Positions 35,310-45,308 of a DNA stretch of 64,000 bases are shown here, piece after piece. The notes beneath the pieces were generated by a model. It had not been told where the DNA came from, ran no database searches, and was given only the letters and a program-made list of their open reading frames with translations. Source of the stretch: Sinorhizobium fredii USDA 205 (GTDB taxonomy: Bacteria; Pseudomonadota; Alphaproteobacteria; Rhizobiales; Rhizobiaceae). Numbering within the stretch: the stretch's first letter is position 1; every line of letters starts with the position of its first letter. A program made the position numbers and the translations under genes. The stretch spans positions 1 through 64,000 of the forward strand of contig NZ_AUTC01000137.1 of assembly GCF_001461695.1 (NCBI RefSeq), given 5' to 3'.

Positions 35310-35822
35310 CTATTCTCCCGGCGGTGCTGCGTCGGCGAGGCCGGCACCGATCGCTTCGCCCGCCTCCGCCCGCAACCTCGCCAGAAGCGCATCGATCCGC
35401 CCGATGTCGAGTTCGCCGTGATAGTCGTCGCCGACCTGCATAACCGGAGCCATCTCGCAGGCGCCGAGGCACTCGACGGTCGAAAGCGTGAACAGCCGGT
35501 CGGGAGTGGTATCGCCCTTCCTGATCCCCAGCAGCGCTTCCAGATGCTTCAGCAGCGCATCGGATCCGCAGAGCATGCAGGAGACGTTGTCGCAGAGCTG
35601 CAGGTGGAACATCCCGATCGGCTCGGTATGAAAGAGCGTGTAGAAAGTCGCCAGTTCGTAGACCCAGATCCGCTCGACACCGAGAATGTCGGCGACCTCC
35701 TCCAAGACCGGGCCGGGCAGGTGACCATGTTCGTTCTGCGCGATGAGCAGGGCGGGCATGATCGCCGAGCGCTGGTCGGGATACCGCGCCGCTGCTTCTT
35801 CGATCTTTTCGCGCATGCTCAT
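35310..35822 (-). CDS. nuoE: NADH-quinone oxidoreductase subunit E
   Basis: 170-aa thioredoxin-like [2Fe-2S] subunit (cluster N1a). Ligands C77, C82 (LCDNVSC) and C118, C122 (VECLGAC) are all present. Start at ATG 35822 (aggag Shine-Dalgarno, 11 nt spacing); ATG 35816 is an alternative. Works with NuoF in NADH oxidation. Confidence 0.92.
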   Translation of the reverse strand: MSMREKIEEAAARYPDQRSAIMPALLIAQNEHGHLPGPVLEEVADILGVERIWVYELATFYTLFHTEPIGMFHLQLCDNVSCMLCGSDALLKHLEALLGIRKGDTTPDRLFTLSTVECLGACEMAPVMQVGDDYHGELDIGRIDALLARLRAEAGEAIGAGLADAAPPGE

Positions 35823-35839
35823 CGCGTCCAAAACTCCTG

Positions 35840-37054
35840 CTACTTGTCCACCTCCGCCATCACTGGGTCGAGGCTGCCGAGCACGGCGATCATGTCCGCC
35901 AGATAGCGGGCGTTGGTGACCCCGAAGAGCGCCTGAAGGTTGACGAAGGACGGTGCCCGCACCTTCATGCGGAACGGCTTTTCCGATCCGTCGCTGATGA
36001 TGTAGAAGCCGAGTTCGCCCTTCGGCGCCTCGATCGCCGAGTAGACCTCGCCCTCCGGCACCTTGAAGCCATAGGCCGACAGGTCGAAATGCTGGATCAG
36101 CGCCTCCATCGAGCAGTGCACGCGATCCTTGTCCATCGGGAAGGCGATCGTCGGCATGTCGATCTGGAATGGCCCCTCGGGCATCTGTTCGAGACATTGC
36201 TCGATGAGCCGGACGCTCTCGCGCATCTCCTCGACCCGGCACTGCCAGCGCGCGTAGCAGTCGCCCTCGTCGCGAGTAATGACGTTGAAGTCGAGCCGAT
36301 CGTAGATCTCGTAGGGTTCATCGCGGCGGATGTCCCAGTCGACGCCGGAAGCGCGAAGGTTGGGACCGCTGAGACCCAGATCGATGCCGTCCTCGGGGGA
36401 GATCACGCCGATCCCCTGGGTGCGGCTCAGAAACACCCGGTTGTCCTCTAGCAGCCGCTCGTAGTCGCGGATCCGGTTCGGGAAGATCTCGCAGAATTCC
36501 CTGATCTTCGGGAGGAAACCCTCGGGCAGATCCTCGCGCACACCGCCGACCCGGCAGAAGGAGGTGTGCATTCGCGCGCCGGTGATCATCTCAAGAAGGT
36601 CCATGATCATTTCGCGCTCGCGCATGGCGTAAAGCAGCGCAGTCATGGCGCCGAGATCCATCGGCAGCGCGCCGGTGATCAGGAGATGGCCGGAGATCCG
36701 CGCCAGTTCGGCCATCATAACGCGGATATATTGGGCGCGGATCGGTGCTTCGATACCCAGGAGCTTCTCCACCGCCAGCGCGAAGGCCAGGTTGTTCGAA
36801 GGCGGACAGACATAGTCGAGCCGGTCGGTGAGCGGAAATATCTGCGTATAGGTGAAGCTCTCGGCCAGCTTTTCGGTACCGCGGTGCAGGTAGCCGATAT
36901 GCGGGTCGACGCGGGCGACATACTCGCCGTCGAGTTCGAGGACGAGCCGCAGCACCCCGTGGGTGCTCGGATGCTGCGGGCCGAGATTGAGGAGCACCTC
37001 CTTGGTGTCGAGCGATTCGCCTTGCGGCCTCATGAGCTCAGTGACTTCGGTCAT
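35840..37054 (-). CDS. nuoD: NADH-quinone oxidoreductase subunit D
   Basis: 404-aa quinone-site subunit. ATG 37054 starts MTEVTELMRPQ. The signature LNLGPQHPSTHGVLRLVLELDGE (quinone-binding His and Tyr region) and DPHIGYLHRGTEKL are intact, as is the C-terminal QALFGVTNARYLADMIAVLGSLDPVMAEVDK in family terms. One base separates it from the nuoC stop. Confidence 0.94.
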   Translation of the reverse strand: MTEVTELMRPQGESLDTKEVLLNLGPQHPSTHGVLRLVLELDGEYVARVDPHIGYLHRGTEKLAESFTYTQIFPLTDRLDYVCPPSNNLAFALAVEKLLGIEAPIRAQYIRVMMAELARISGHLLITGALPMDLGAMTALLYAMREREMIMDLLEMITGARMHTSFCRVGGVREDLPEGFLPKIREFCEIFPNRIRDYERLLEDNRVFLSRTQGIGVISPEDGIDLGLSGPNLRASGVDWDIRRDEPYEIYDRLDFNVITRDEGDCYARWQCRVEEMRESVRLIEQCLEQMPEGPFQIDMPTIAFPMDKDRVHCSMEALIQHFDLSAYGFKVPEGEVYSAIEAPKGELGFYIISDGSEKPFRMKVRAPSFVNLQALFGVTNARYLADMIAVLGSLDPVMAEVDK

Positions 37055-37055
37055 C

Positions 37056-37619
37056 TCACGTTTCCGGTGTCGAGCGGACTCCTGTTGGAATGTCGTTGGT
37101 GACAAGGTCCGGCTGGGTCGGCGGCGGCCCTTCGGCGCCGAACGGATTGAGGTCGTCCTTGTAGCCGCGGAGCGGGAAATCCTTGCGCTGCGGGAAACCT
37201 TCGAAGCCTTCCCACATGTAGATGCGGCGCAGGTCTGGGTGTCCCTCGAAGCTGATCCCGTACATGTCCCAGGCCTCGCGCTCATGCCAGTTGGCGGTCC
37301 GCCAAACGCCCGTCACCGAGGGGACCCGCGGCGGGTCGCCGAGGCGGCACTTGATCCGGATGCGCCATTTGTTCGGCAGCGAGTAGAGGTGGTAGACCGC
37401 CTCGTAGCGCGGTGCCTCGGGGTAATAATCGACACCGCAGATATCCGACAGGAAATCGAACCGCAGCGCCGGATGCTCCTTCAGGAATCGGCAAAGCTCG
37501 ACGATCCGGTCCGGCGGCGCGGCGAAAGCATGAACTCCATGCGAGACGCGGAGTTCCTCGACTGCCTCTCCAAAACGTTCCGCGATGAGGGTGCTGATGA
37601 CGGACGCCTCGACGCTCAT
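37056..37619 (-). CDS. nuoC: NADH-quinone oxidoreductase subunit C
   Basis: 187-aa peripheral-arm subunit with the 30-kDa subunit signature ([21 protein letters not shown], ending RKDFPLRGY). ATG 37619 overlaps the nuoB stop (ATGA). Separate from nuoD, unlike the CD fusion of enterobacteria. Confidence 0.93.
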   Translation of the reverse strand: MSVEASVISTLIAERFGEAVEELRVSHGVHAFAAPPDRIVELCRFLKEHPALRFDFLSDICGVDYYPEAPRYEAVYHLYSLPNKWRIRIKCRLGDPPRVPSVTGVWRTANWHEREAWDMYGISFEGHPDLRRIYMWEGFEGFPQRKDFPLRGYKDDLNPFGAEGPPPTQPDLVTNDIPTGVRSTPET

Positions 37620-38119
37620 GATGCGGCGATCCGGTCCAATGGCGTCCCGGCCAGCGCCCTGGACTTTTTAATCTTCTCCTGAAGCAGCAGGAAACCGTGC
37701 ATCAGCGCCTCGGGCCGCGGCGGGCAGCCGGGCACGTGGACGTCGACCGGCACGAAGGTTTCGGCTCCCTGCACCACCGCATAGGTGTTGTAGACCCCGC
37801 CCGAGATGGCGCAGGTGCCCATGGCGATGACCCAGCGCGGCTCCGGCATCTGGTCATAGAGCCGGCGCACCACGGGCGCGAACTTCCGCGTCACGGTGCC
37901 GGCGATGATCATCACGTCGGACTGGCGGGGCGACGGCCGGAACACCACGCCGAACCGGTCGAGGTCATAGCGGGCGCACCCCGCCGAGATCATCTCGATG
38001 GCGCAGCAGGCAATTCCGAAGGTCTCGGGCCACAGCGCCGATTGGCGACTCCAGTTGATAACGCTCTCGGCCGTGGTGAACAGCACGCTGTCGCGGAACG
38101 CATTGTTTACGCCTCCCAT
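37616..38119 (-). CDS. nuoB: NADH-quinone oxidoreductase subunit B
   Basis: 167 aa carrying the terminal N2 4Fe-4S cluster: C38 and C39 (ACCAIEM), C103 (GTCAISGG) and C132 (VPGCPPRPE). Start ATG 38119 ([10 protein letters not shown]) overlaps the nuoA end by 13 bp. Confidence 0.94.
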   Translation of the reverse strand: MGGVNNAFRDSVLFTTAESVINWSRQSALWPETFGIACCAIEMISAGCARYDLDRFGVVFRPSPRQSDVMIIAGTVTRKFAPVVRRLYDQMPEPRWVIAMGTCAISGGVYNTYAVVQGAETFVPVDVHVPGCPPRPEALMHGFLLLQEKIKKSRALAGTPLDRIAAS

Positions 38120-38472
38120 TCCAGCGCCCCTTTCAGCCAGGCGTAGGCGAAACCCACGAGAAGCAGCGATATGAACACGAACATCTCGATAAAGCCGACC
38201 AGTCCGATCTCCTTCAGGACGACGGCCCAGGGAAACAGGAACATCGTCTCGACATCGAAGACGACCAGCAGGATCGCGAGAATATAGAACTGCACCCTGA
38301 AACGGCCCCCGGCAGCCTCGCCGGCCGGATCCATGCCGCACTCATAGGGCATGTTCTTTTCGGGGTAGGGATTGGACGGGCGCAGCAGCGATGAGACAAA
38401 CAGAGTCGCCCCGACCACCAGAACAACTCCGGCGATCATGACAAGAACCGGCAAGAATTCGATCGCAGTCAT
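38107..38472 (-). CDS. nuoA: NADH-quinone oxidoreductase subunit A
   Basis: 121-aa three-helix membrane subunit; [10 protein letters not shown] with the conserved cysteine loop and [26 protein letters not shown] are diagnostic. ATG 38472. The 141-bp spacer to nuoN is the largest inside the minus-strand cluster, so an internal promoter for A-G is possible. Confidence 0.93.
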   Translation of the reverse strand: MTAIEFLPVLVMIAGVVLVVGATLFVSSLLRPSNPYPEKNMPYECGMDPAGEAAGGRFRVQFYILAILLVVFDVETMFLFPWAVVLKEIGLVGFIEMFVFISLLLVGFAYAWLKGALEWEA

Positions 38473-38613
38473 ATCGCAGCGCCCCGTCCAACGAGGGCTT
38501 TCCTCGGTCCCAACCCTTCTTCGGGTCGGTAACGCGGGTGCCCTGAAAAGCGAATTGGGCAATTCTTTCTTGAACTTGCAGTCTATTCCGTCGAGCGGAC
38601 CATTGCAAATAAA

Positions 38614-40053
38614 TCAACCGCCAAACGCCGACTGTTGAGCAAGCCTCAGAAACCACGCCGGAAACAGGCCGATTCCGATGGTGCCGGCGGCGGTGCAGAA
38701 GAGTGTGGCGCGGACCAAGGGCGTCAGCGCCGGTTCGAACGCCCTCTCCGGCTCGCGCATGTAGATCACCATGACGATGCGGATGTAGAAATAGGCGGCG
38801 ACGGCGCTCAGCAGCACCGCGATCACCGCCAGCACGACGAAACCTTGCTCGACGAGCGCGACCAGCACGTAGAATTTGGCGAAGAACCCGGCCGTCGGCG
38901 GGATGCCGGCGAGCGAAAACAGATAGATGAGCATCAGAAGCGCCAGTCCCGGATGCGACTTGGCGAAGCCGGCATAGTCTTCGATGACCTCGCCGGAGAA
39001 ATCGCCATTCCGCATCATGATGACGGCGCCGAAAATGCCGAGATTCATGAAGGCGTAGATCAGCAGATAGAGCATCACGCTGGCGACCCCGTCCGCCCCG
39101 CCGGCCACCACGCCGAAGGTGGCAAACCCCGCATGGGCGATACTGGAATAGGCGAGCAACCGCTTGATATTATCCTGCACCAGCGCCACGAAACTGCCGA
39201 GTGCCATCGTCACCACCGCAATGACGGCGACGATGATCCACACGTCGGAGGCTGCAACCAGCGGGTTCAGGAACACCCGGAGGATCACCGCGAATCCTGC
39301 CGCCTTCGGACCTACCGACATGAAGGCGGTGATCGTCGTCGGCGCTCCTTCATAGACGTCCGGCACCCACATGTGGAACGGCACCGCGCCGACCTTGAAG
39401 ACCAGCCCCGCGACGATGAACACCACCGCCAGCAGCAATCCCGGATCCAGCGGATCGCCGCTCACCGCCGCGGCCATCGCATCCAGTTGCGTCGTGCCAG
39501 TGAGGCCGTAGACCAGGGAAACGCCGTAAAGGAAGATCCCCGTCGAGACCGCGCCAAGGATCACGTATTTCAGCGCCGCCTCGTTCGAGCGCCGCTCATG
39601 CCGGAGGAAGCCGGTCAGCACATAGGTGCAGAGCACCATCAGTTCGAGGCCCACATAGATCGACAGGAGATCGGTCGCCGAGGCCATGATCATCATGCCC
39701 GAGAGCGCGAAGAGCAGCATCACATAGTATTCGCTGCTGCCGATCCCCTCGATATCGGCATACTTCCGCGAAAGAAGGAACGTCAGCACCGTGGCCAGGT
39801 AGAAGACGAACTTGAAGAAGACCGCGAAGCGGTCGGCAACGAACATGCCCGAATAGGCCGGCCTCACCTCGCCCGCCAGCATGAGCGTCGCCAGGGCGGC
39901 AATCAGCACGATCGCGACGGAAGCCGAGACGAGCAAATGTTCCTGCCCGGCCCGCATCAATTGTCCGAGGATCAGCAGGATACAGGCGCCGGTGATCACA
40001 ATGATCTCGGGCAGGCTTGCCAGCACCCACTGGAGGAGCACGGCGCCAGTCAT
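38614..40053 (-). CDS. nuoN: NADH-quinone oxidoreductase subunit N
   Basis: 479-aa antiporter-like proton-pumping subunit with about 14 helices. Key segments: YVGLELMVLCTYVLTG (helix-5 glutamate), FKVGAVPFHMWVPDVYEGAP (helix-7 lysine and the broken-helix loop), LLAYSSIAHAGF and AGIPPTAGFFAKFYVL. Overlaps nuoM by 4 bp. Confidence 0.93.
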   Translation of the reverse strand: MTGAVLLQWVLASLPEIIVITGACILLILGQLMRAGQEHLLVSASVAIVLIAALATLMLAGEVRPAYSGMFVADRFAVFFKFVFYLATVLTFLLSRKYADIEGIGSSEYYVMLLFALSGMMIMASATDLLSIYVGLELMVLCTYVLTGFLRHERRSNEAALKYVILGAVSTGIFLYGVSLVYGLTGTTQLDAMAAAVSGDPLDPGLLLAVVFIVAGLVFKVGAVPFHMWVPDVYEGAPTTITAFMSVGPKAAGFAVILRVFLNPLVAASDVWIIVAVIAVVTMALGSFVALVQDNIKRLLAYSSIAHAGFATFGVVAGGADGVASVMLYLLIYAFMNLGIFGAVIMMRNGDFSGEVIEDYAGFAKSHPGLALLMLIYLFSLAGIPPTAGFFAKFYVLVALVEQGFVVLAVIAVLLSAVAAYFYIRIVMVIYMREPERAFEPALTPLVRATLFCTAAGTIGIGLFPAWFLRLAQQSAFGG

Positions 40054-41525
40054 TGTCCGCTCCCCTTGCCGTGCACCTCAGTCAGCAAATTCTTCACCGA
40101 GACGTCGATGACGTCGAGGAAGGGTTTCGGATAGAACCCGACCCAGAGCACGAAAACCGCCAGCGGCAGGATCGCCGCCATCTCGCGGGCGTTCACGTCG
40201 CGGATCTCGTACCGCGCGCCGACGCTCGCCGGACCGAGTGCGACCTTGCGATACATGCCAAGCAGATAGGCTGCACTCAGCAATGCCCCCAGAACGGCCG
40301 CCGTACCGACGGCCATATTGGCGGCAAACCCGCCCGACAGCACCAGCAGCTCGCCGACGAACGAATTGGTGCCCGGCAGCGCCATCGATGACAGGGTGAA
40401 CAGAGCGAGAAACCCGGTATAGACCGGCGCCACCTTCATCAGCCCGCCATAGTCGGCAATACTACGCGTATGGGTCCGCTCGTAGATCACGCCGACGAAC
40501 AGGAACAGCGCGCCCGTCGTCACGCCATGATTGAACATCTGCAGGATGCCGCCTTCGAGGCCGCGGAGATTGAGCGCGAATATCCCCATCGTCACGAAGC
40601 CCATGTGGCTTATGCTGGAATAGGCCACCAGCTTTTTCAGATCGTCCTGCGCCAGGGCGAGCAAGCCGCCATAGACGATGGCGAGTGCCGAAAGCGCCAG
40701 CATCAACGTCGAATAATAGACCGACGCCTCCGGCAGCATCGGCAGCGAGAACCGCAGGAACCCGTAGGCGCCCATCTTCAGGAGCACGCCGGCGAGGATG
40801 ATGCTGCCCGCCGTCGGCGCCTGGACGTGGGCGTCCGGCAGCCAGGTATGGACCGGGACCATCGGCACCTTGACCGCGAAGGCGATCAGGAAGGCGAAGA
40901 ACAGCCAGGACTGGACATCGAATGGCAAATCCTGCGCGGTCAACGCTAGGATGTCGAAGGTCTCGCCGCCGTGGAAATAGAGTACGATGACGCCGATCAG
41001 GAACACGAGGCTGCCGGCGAGCGTGTAGAGGAAGAACTTGAAGGCCGCATAGACCCGGCCCGCGCCGCCCCAGACGCCGATGATCAGATACATCGGGATC
41101 AGCATCGCTTCCCAGCAGACATAGAACAGGAACAGGTCGAGCGCGCAGAACACCCCGAGCATCAGCGCCTGCATGGAAAGCAGGCTGATCATGAATTCCT
41201 TGACCTTGCGGTCGATCGCCACCCACGAGGCAAGTACGCAGATCCAGCCGAGCAGCGCGGTCAGGAATACGAAGAGCGCGCTGATGCCGTCGACGCCGAG
41301 CGTATAAGTGATGCCGATCGCCGGCACCCAGGGGTGCTTTTCGGTGAACTGCATCTCGTGGGTCGTCGTGTCGAAGGCGGCCAGCATCGCAACCGCGAGC
41401 ACGAGGTCGACCACGGTGAAACCGAGCGCTGTCCAACGCACCGCGTCGTCATTGCACAGACACATCAACACCGCCGCCCCGGCAACGGGCAGGAAGACGA
41501 TGAGGCTGAGCAGCGGGATCGTCAT
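40050..41525 (-). CDS. nuoM: NADH-quinone oxidoreductase subunit M
   Basis: 491-aa antiporter-like subunit from ATG 41525 (MTIPLLSLIVFLP). Diagnostic: FYVCWEAMLIPMYLIIGVWGG (helix-5 Glu), AFAVKVPMVPVHTWLPDAHVQAPTAGS (helix-7 Lys), LVAYSSISHMGFV and ALPGTNSFVGE. 8 bp after the L-like gene. Confidence 0.93.
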   Translation of the reverse strand: MTIPLLSLIVFLPVAGAAVLMCLCNDDAVRWTALGFTVVDLVLAVAMLAAFDTTTHEMQFTEKHPWVPAIGITYTLGVDGISALFVFLTALLGWICVLASWVAIDRKVKEFMISLLSMQALMLGVFCALDLFLFYVCWEAMLIPMYLIIGVWGGAGRVYAAFKFFLYTLAGSLVFLIGVIVLYFHGGETFDILALTAQDLPFDVQSWLFFAFLIAFAVKVPMVPVHTWLPDAHVQAPTAGSIILAGVLLKMGAYGFLRFSLPMLPEASVYYSTLMLALSALAIVYGGLLALAQDDLKKLVAYSSISHMGFVTMGIFALNLRGLEGGILQMFNHGVTTGALFLFVGVIYERTHTRSIADYGGLMKVAPVYTGFLALFTLSSMALPGTNSFVGELLVLSGGFAANMAVGTAAVLGALLSAAYLLGMYRKVALGPASVGARYEIRDVNAREMAAILPLAVFVLWVGFYPKPFLDVIDVSVKNLLTEVHGKGSGQ

Positions 41526-41533
41526 CGCACCCC

Positions 41534-43294
41534 CTATTGCCACACGACCGCGAACACGGCGATTGCCGCGATCAGACCGGCAATCATCGCCAGAGCATAA
41601 TGGGTCACGACGCCGGTCTGCAGCCGCCGCAGCACCCCGCCGCCGTCGAGGATCGAACGTGCAACGCCGTTTACGGCGCCATCGACGCCATGGAGGTCGA
41701 GCCGGAGCCCCGCTCGCGCGGAACCATGCAGGAAGGGCAGAACCGCAGTTTCCGACACGTCGCTGACTGCCTTCTCGTAGCGCGCCAGCGGTCGCTCGGC
41801 GAACCACATGAAGGCACGCGCGCCCTTGCGGTAGAACCAGTCGGTGTCGATGCTGACGGTGTTCTCCGGGTCGAGCGCCTTGAGGAAAATCACGAAGCCG
41901 AGGGCTGTGAGCATCAGCACGCCGAGGCTCTCGGTGATGTGGGCGCCCGTATAGGGTTCGAAGTCGATCGGATAGGGGAGAAGCGCGTAGAGCGGCCCTG
42001 GGAAGAGCCCGATCGCAACGCAAAGCGTCGCCGCCATGGCCATCGCGACCAGCATGTTGCCGGGCGGTTCCCGCGCCTCCAGCCCCCGGTCCGTGCCGAA
42101 GAACATGTAGTAAGGGAGCTTGAGCCCGGTGTGCAGGAACGTCCCCGACGACGCCATCGTCAGCGCCAGCATCACCAGCGCGCGGTGATCCTGGCCGGCG
42201 GCGGCGACCACCATCGATTTGGTGACGAAGCCCGAGAAGAACGGAAATGCCGAGATCGCGAAGGCGCCGATCATGTAGAGCGCCACGGTGACCGGCATGG
42301 TCCGGTATAGCCCGCCGAGCTCGGTGAGCTTGCGCCGCCCGGTGACGTAGATCACCGCCCCCGCTCCCATGAACAGCAGCGCCTTGTAGAGGATATGGGC
42401 GAAGGCATGGCTGGTGGCGCCGTTCACGGCCAGTTCGCTGCCGATGCCGACGCCCGCCACCATGTAGCCCACCTGGCTGACGATGTGATAGGCGAGCAGC
42501 CGCCGACAGTCGTTCTCCAGCACCGCGTAGACGACGCCGTAAAGCGCCATCGCGGTACCGAGCCAGACCAGAAGCTCGGTTCCCGGATAAGCCCGCGCCA
42601 GCACGTAAACGGCCGTCTTGGTGGTGAAGGCGCTCATGAACACCGCCCCGGTGACGGTCGCTTCCGGATAGGCATCGGTCAGCCACGCATTGAGCGGCGG
42701 CACGGCGGCATTGAGCATGAAGCCGGCAAGGATCAGATAGACGCCAGGCCCCATCCCCGCTTCGATCGGTCCGAAGAGAAGCGAGCCGCTGGCAAGCCCG
42801 TGAAGGACGATGCCGCCGAGCAGGACGACGCCGCCGGTAACATGCACCATGAGGTAGCGGAAAGCGGCGCGGATCGCCTTCTCGCCTCCCTGAGCGAACA
42901 CCAGATAGGCAGAGGCAAACGCCATGCCCTCCCAGAACAGGTACAAGGTCAGGTAGTCGCCGGCGAACACGACGCCAAGCGCGCTGCCGACATAGACGAA
43001 CGCCGCCACATGTTGGCCGGCCTCGGTCAGGTGCAGCGCATAGACCATGCCGATCAGCGCCATAAGGGTGAAGACGGTGGCAAAGACGATGCTCAGCTTG
43101 TCGACCTTGGCGATGAGAATGTCCTGGCCGATGAACTGCGCCGCGCCGTAGCTTCCCGGCTGCATGGCGAGCACGGCGAGGATCGCCAGTACGGGGATCA
43201 ACAGCAGATAGGCCTTGCGGATCGATCCATTGAGAAAGGGGATCGGCACCGCGCCGAGAATGAACAGCAGGGCGGGATGGACGAACTCAGTCAT
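41534..43294 (-). CDS. nuoL: NuoL-like/MrpD-like antiporter subunit
   Basis: 586 aa. The antiporter core has YLFWEGMAFASAYLVF, FMLNAAVPPLNAWLTDAYPEATVTGA and LLAYHIVSQVGYMVAG. It is closer in feel to Na+/H+ antiporter subunit D than to classical NuoL: the usual KSAQ..LH.WLPDAMEGPTP block is absent. The C-terminus is NuoL-like, with a lateral amphipathic stretch ending VDGAVNGVARSILDGGGVLRRLQTGVVTHYALAM and a final helix. It therefore most likely fills the distal NuoL position. Overlaps the 84-aa gene by 8 bp. Confidence 0.82.
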   Translation of the reverse strand: MTEFVHPALLFILGAVPIPFLNGSIRKAYLLLIPVLAILAVLAMQPGSYGAAQFIGQDILIAKVDKLSIVFATVFTLMALIGMVYALHLTEAGQHVAAFVYVGSALGVVFAGDYLTLYLFWEGMAFASAYLVFAQGGEKAIRAAFRYLMVHVTGGVVLLGGIVLHGLASGSLLFGPIEAGMGPGVYLILAGFMLNAAVPPLNAWLTDAYPEATVTGAVFMSAFTTKTAVYVLARAYPGTELLVWLGTAMALYGVVYAVLENDCRRLLAYHIVSQVGYMVAGVGIGSELAVNGATSHAFAHILYKALLFMGAGAVIYVTGRRKLTELGGLYRTMPVTVALYMIGAFAISAFPFFSGFVTKSMVVAAAGQDHRALVMLALTMASSGTFLHTGLKLPYYMFFGTDRGLEAREPPGNMLVAMAMAATLCVAIGLFPGPLYALLPYPIDFEPYTGAHITESLGVLMLTALGFVIFLKALDPENTVSIDTDWFYRKGARAFMWFAERPLARYEKAVSDVSETAVLPFLHGSARAGLRLDLHGVDGAVNGVARSILDGGGVLRRLQTGVVTHYALAMIAGLIAAIAVFAVVWQ

Positions 43295-43541
43295 AGTAGT
43301 CCTCGCGCCGCATGAGCCCGCCCTGATGGCCGAGGAACTTGGAAACGAAAATCAACAGCACGCAGGAAACGAAGCCATAGACGGCCGACCAGCCAGGCAG
43401 GCGCTCCCACAGATATTCGGCATGTTCGCGGGGAACGACAAAGTCGGCGAGGACGATCAGGACGAGCACCAGATAGAACAGCCGGCGCCGCTGCCTTGCA
43501 TGGGCTTCGTCGCCAAAGAAATCGACGATTCTCTTGATCAT
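43287..43541 (-). CDS. 84-aa two-helix membrane protein of the nuo cluster
   Basis: MIKRIVDFFGDEAHARQRRR, then two hydrophobic segments (LFYLVLVLIVLADFVV and VYGFVSCVLLIFVSKFLG), ending in an acidic tail (REDYYD). It overlaps both neighbours (4 bp with the MrpD-like gene, 8 bp with the L-like gene), so it is co-translated with two antiporter-like subunits. It is not one of the 14 standard Nuo subunits. A spacer or linker between pump modules is a reasonable guess. Confidence 0.8.
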   Translation of the reverse strand: MIKRIVDFFGDEAHARQRRRLFYLVLVLIVLADFVVPREHAEYLWERLPGWSAVYGFVSCVLLIFVSKFLGHQGGLMRREDYYD

Positions 43542-45001
43542 CGGACCACTCCTTCCGCCAGAGCGAGGAAATAGCCGGGGAAGATGCCCATCAACACCGA
43601 GAGGATGGCGGTCGCGACCAGCGGCACCGTCACCAGCGGAATTTCCCGGACCGTCGCCTGGCCTTCCGGCGCCCCCGCCCCGAAAAACGCGACATAGCTG
43701 ACCGGCAGGAAATAGGCGGCATTCAGGACCGAGCTCGCAAGCAGCACGATCAGGAACGCCATCTCCCCCGCCTGGACCGAACCCAGCGTCAGATACCACT
43801 TGCTGACGAAGCCGGCGGTCGGCGGCACGCCGATCATGCTCAGCGAGGCGACGAAGAACGCCCCCATCGTCCAGGGGAGCCTACGGCCGATGCCGGCCAT
43901 ATCGCTGATGTTGCGCTTGCCGGAGGCGCAATAGATCGACCCGGCGCAGAAGAACAGCGTGATCTTGGAGAAGGCGTGCGCCGCGATGTGAATGATCCCG
44001 CCGACCATCGCGACCGGCGAGAGCAGAACCGCGCCCAACACCACATAGGAGAGCTGGCTGACCGTCGAATAGGCGAGCCGCGCCTTCAGGTCGTCCCGGG
44101 TCAGCGCATAAATCGACGCCATCAGGATCGTGAAGGAGACCAGATAGGCCGTGGCGATGCCGAGCCCCAGACCGCCCATCAGCCCGGGACCGAAGACGTG
44201 AAACACCACCCTGAGCACGCAGAACACGCCCATCTTGACGACCGCTACCGCATGCAGCAGCGCGCTGACCGGTGTCGGCGCCACCATCGCGGCAGGCAGC
44301 CAGGCATGCATCGGCATCACCGCGGCCTTGGCGAAGCCGAAGAGATAACAGAAATAGACGACCGCCAGCAGTGCCGGCGAGGCATTGGCCTGCGTCAGCA
44401 GCCCTCCGGGCATAAAGTCGAGCGAGCCGGCGATGTGATAGGTCAGCGCCAGCGCCGCGAGGAGCACGCTCTTCGACGCGCCCATCAGATAGACGAGGTA
44501 TTTGCGGCTGCCCCTCCACCCCTCCTCATCCTCGTGGTGGTAGACCAGCGGATAGGTGACGAGGCTCAGCGCCTCGTAGAAGATCACCAGCGTGAACAGA
44601 TTGGCGGCAAAGGCGCCGCCGACGGCCGCCGCGAGGCTGGTGGCGAAGCAGGCGAAGAAGCGGGTCTGCGCATGCTCCTTCAAATGCCGCATGTAGCCGA
44701 TGGAATAGATCGCCGCCACGATCCACAGCAGCGACGAGACGGTGGCAAACACCATGCCGAGCGCATCGACCCTAAAAGCGAGGTCGATCCCCGGCAGGAC
44801 CTCGAACAGCCGCAACTCGACTGTGCCGCCCGAAAGCACCGTCGGCGCCATCGAGGCGACGATCGCGAACATGACGATCGCGGCGAGCGGCGAGACGAGA
44901 TCGCGCAATTTTTCGCGCTTGTTGAGAAGGAGAACTGCAAGGGCCGCCAGGCCCGCGACGGCGACGGCAAGGAGGGGCCGGATGGAGATCACCGGGTCCA
45001 A
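43538..45001 (-). CDS. Extra antiporter-like subunit (MrpD-like)
   Basis: 487 aa, about 14 helices, with the proton-channel residues of the family: FYEALSLVTYPLVYH (helix-5 Glu), FGFAKAAVMPMHAWLPAAMVAPTPVSALLHAVAVVKMG (helix-7 Lys and helix-8 region) and LAYSTVSQLSYVVLG. No long C-terminal lateral helix. It comes between nuoK and the L-like gene and overlaps the 84-aa gene. With L-like, M and N it makes four pump-type subunits. Confidence 0.85.
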   Translation of the reverse strand: MDPVISIRPLLAVAVAGLAALAVLLLNKREKLRDLVSPLAAIVMFAIVASMAPTVLSGGTVELRLFEVLPGIDLAFRVDALGMVFATVSSLLWIVAAIYSIGYMRHLKEHAQTRFFACFATSLAAAVGGAFAANLFTLVIFYEALSLVTYPLVYHHEDEEGWRGSRKYLVYLMGASKSVLLAALALTYHIAGSLDFMPGGLLTQANASPALLAVVYFCYLFGFAKAAVMPMHAWLPAAMVAPTPVSALLHAVAVVKMGVFCVLRVVFHVFGPGLMGGLGLGIATAYLVSFTILMASIYALTRDDLKARLAYSTVSQLSYVVLGAVLLSPVAMVGGIIHIAAHAFSKITLFFCAGSIYCASGKRNISDMAGIGRRLPWTMGAFFVASLSMIGVPPTAGFVSKWYLTLGSVQAGEMAFLIVLLASSVLNAAYFLPVSYVAFFGAGAPEGQATVREIPLVTVPLVATAILSVLMGIFPGYFLALAEGVVR

Positions 45002-45005
45002 GCCG

Positions 45006-45308
45006 CTATCCTTTCATCACGGTCACGTCGTCGACCTTGAGGGTGGACTTGTTCCGCACGAGGGCAACCACGATGCCAAGCGCAACGGCAACTTCCGCGG
45101 CCGTGATTGCGATCACGAAGATCGCGAAGATCTGGCCGCGGAAATCGGCGTAGTAGCGCCCGAAAGCGATAAAATTGATATTGACCGAGTTGAGCAGCAG
45201 CTCCAGCGACATCAGCACGACGAGAATATTTCGCCTCAGCAGCACGCCCGCCGCCCCGATCACGAACAGGGCCACGCCCAGCGAGATATGCCACCAGAGC
45301 GGCACCAT
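45006..45308 (-). CDS. nuoK: NADH-quinone oxidoreductase subunit K
   Basis: 100-aa three-helix subunit; [22 protein letters not shown] (conserved Glu in helix 2) and [19 protein letters not shown] (second conserved Glu) are diagnostic. Shares one base with the end of nuoJ and lies 4 bp before the MrpD-like gene. Confidence 0.94.
   Translation of the reverse strand: MVPLWWHISLGVALFVIGAAGVLLRRNILVVLMSLELLLNSVNINFIAFGRYYADFRGQIFAIFVIAITAAEVAVALGIVVALVRNKSTLKVDDVTVMKG

Noticed and set aside
38635-40134. 499-codon plus-strand ORF rich in His/Asp/Arg
   Set aside because: Reverse-frame shadow of nuoN; similar shadows occur over nuoM, nuoL-like and the MrpD-like gene.
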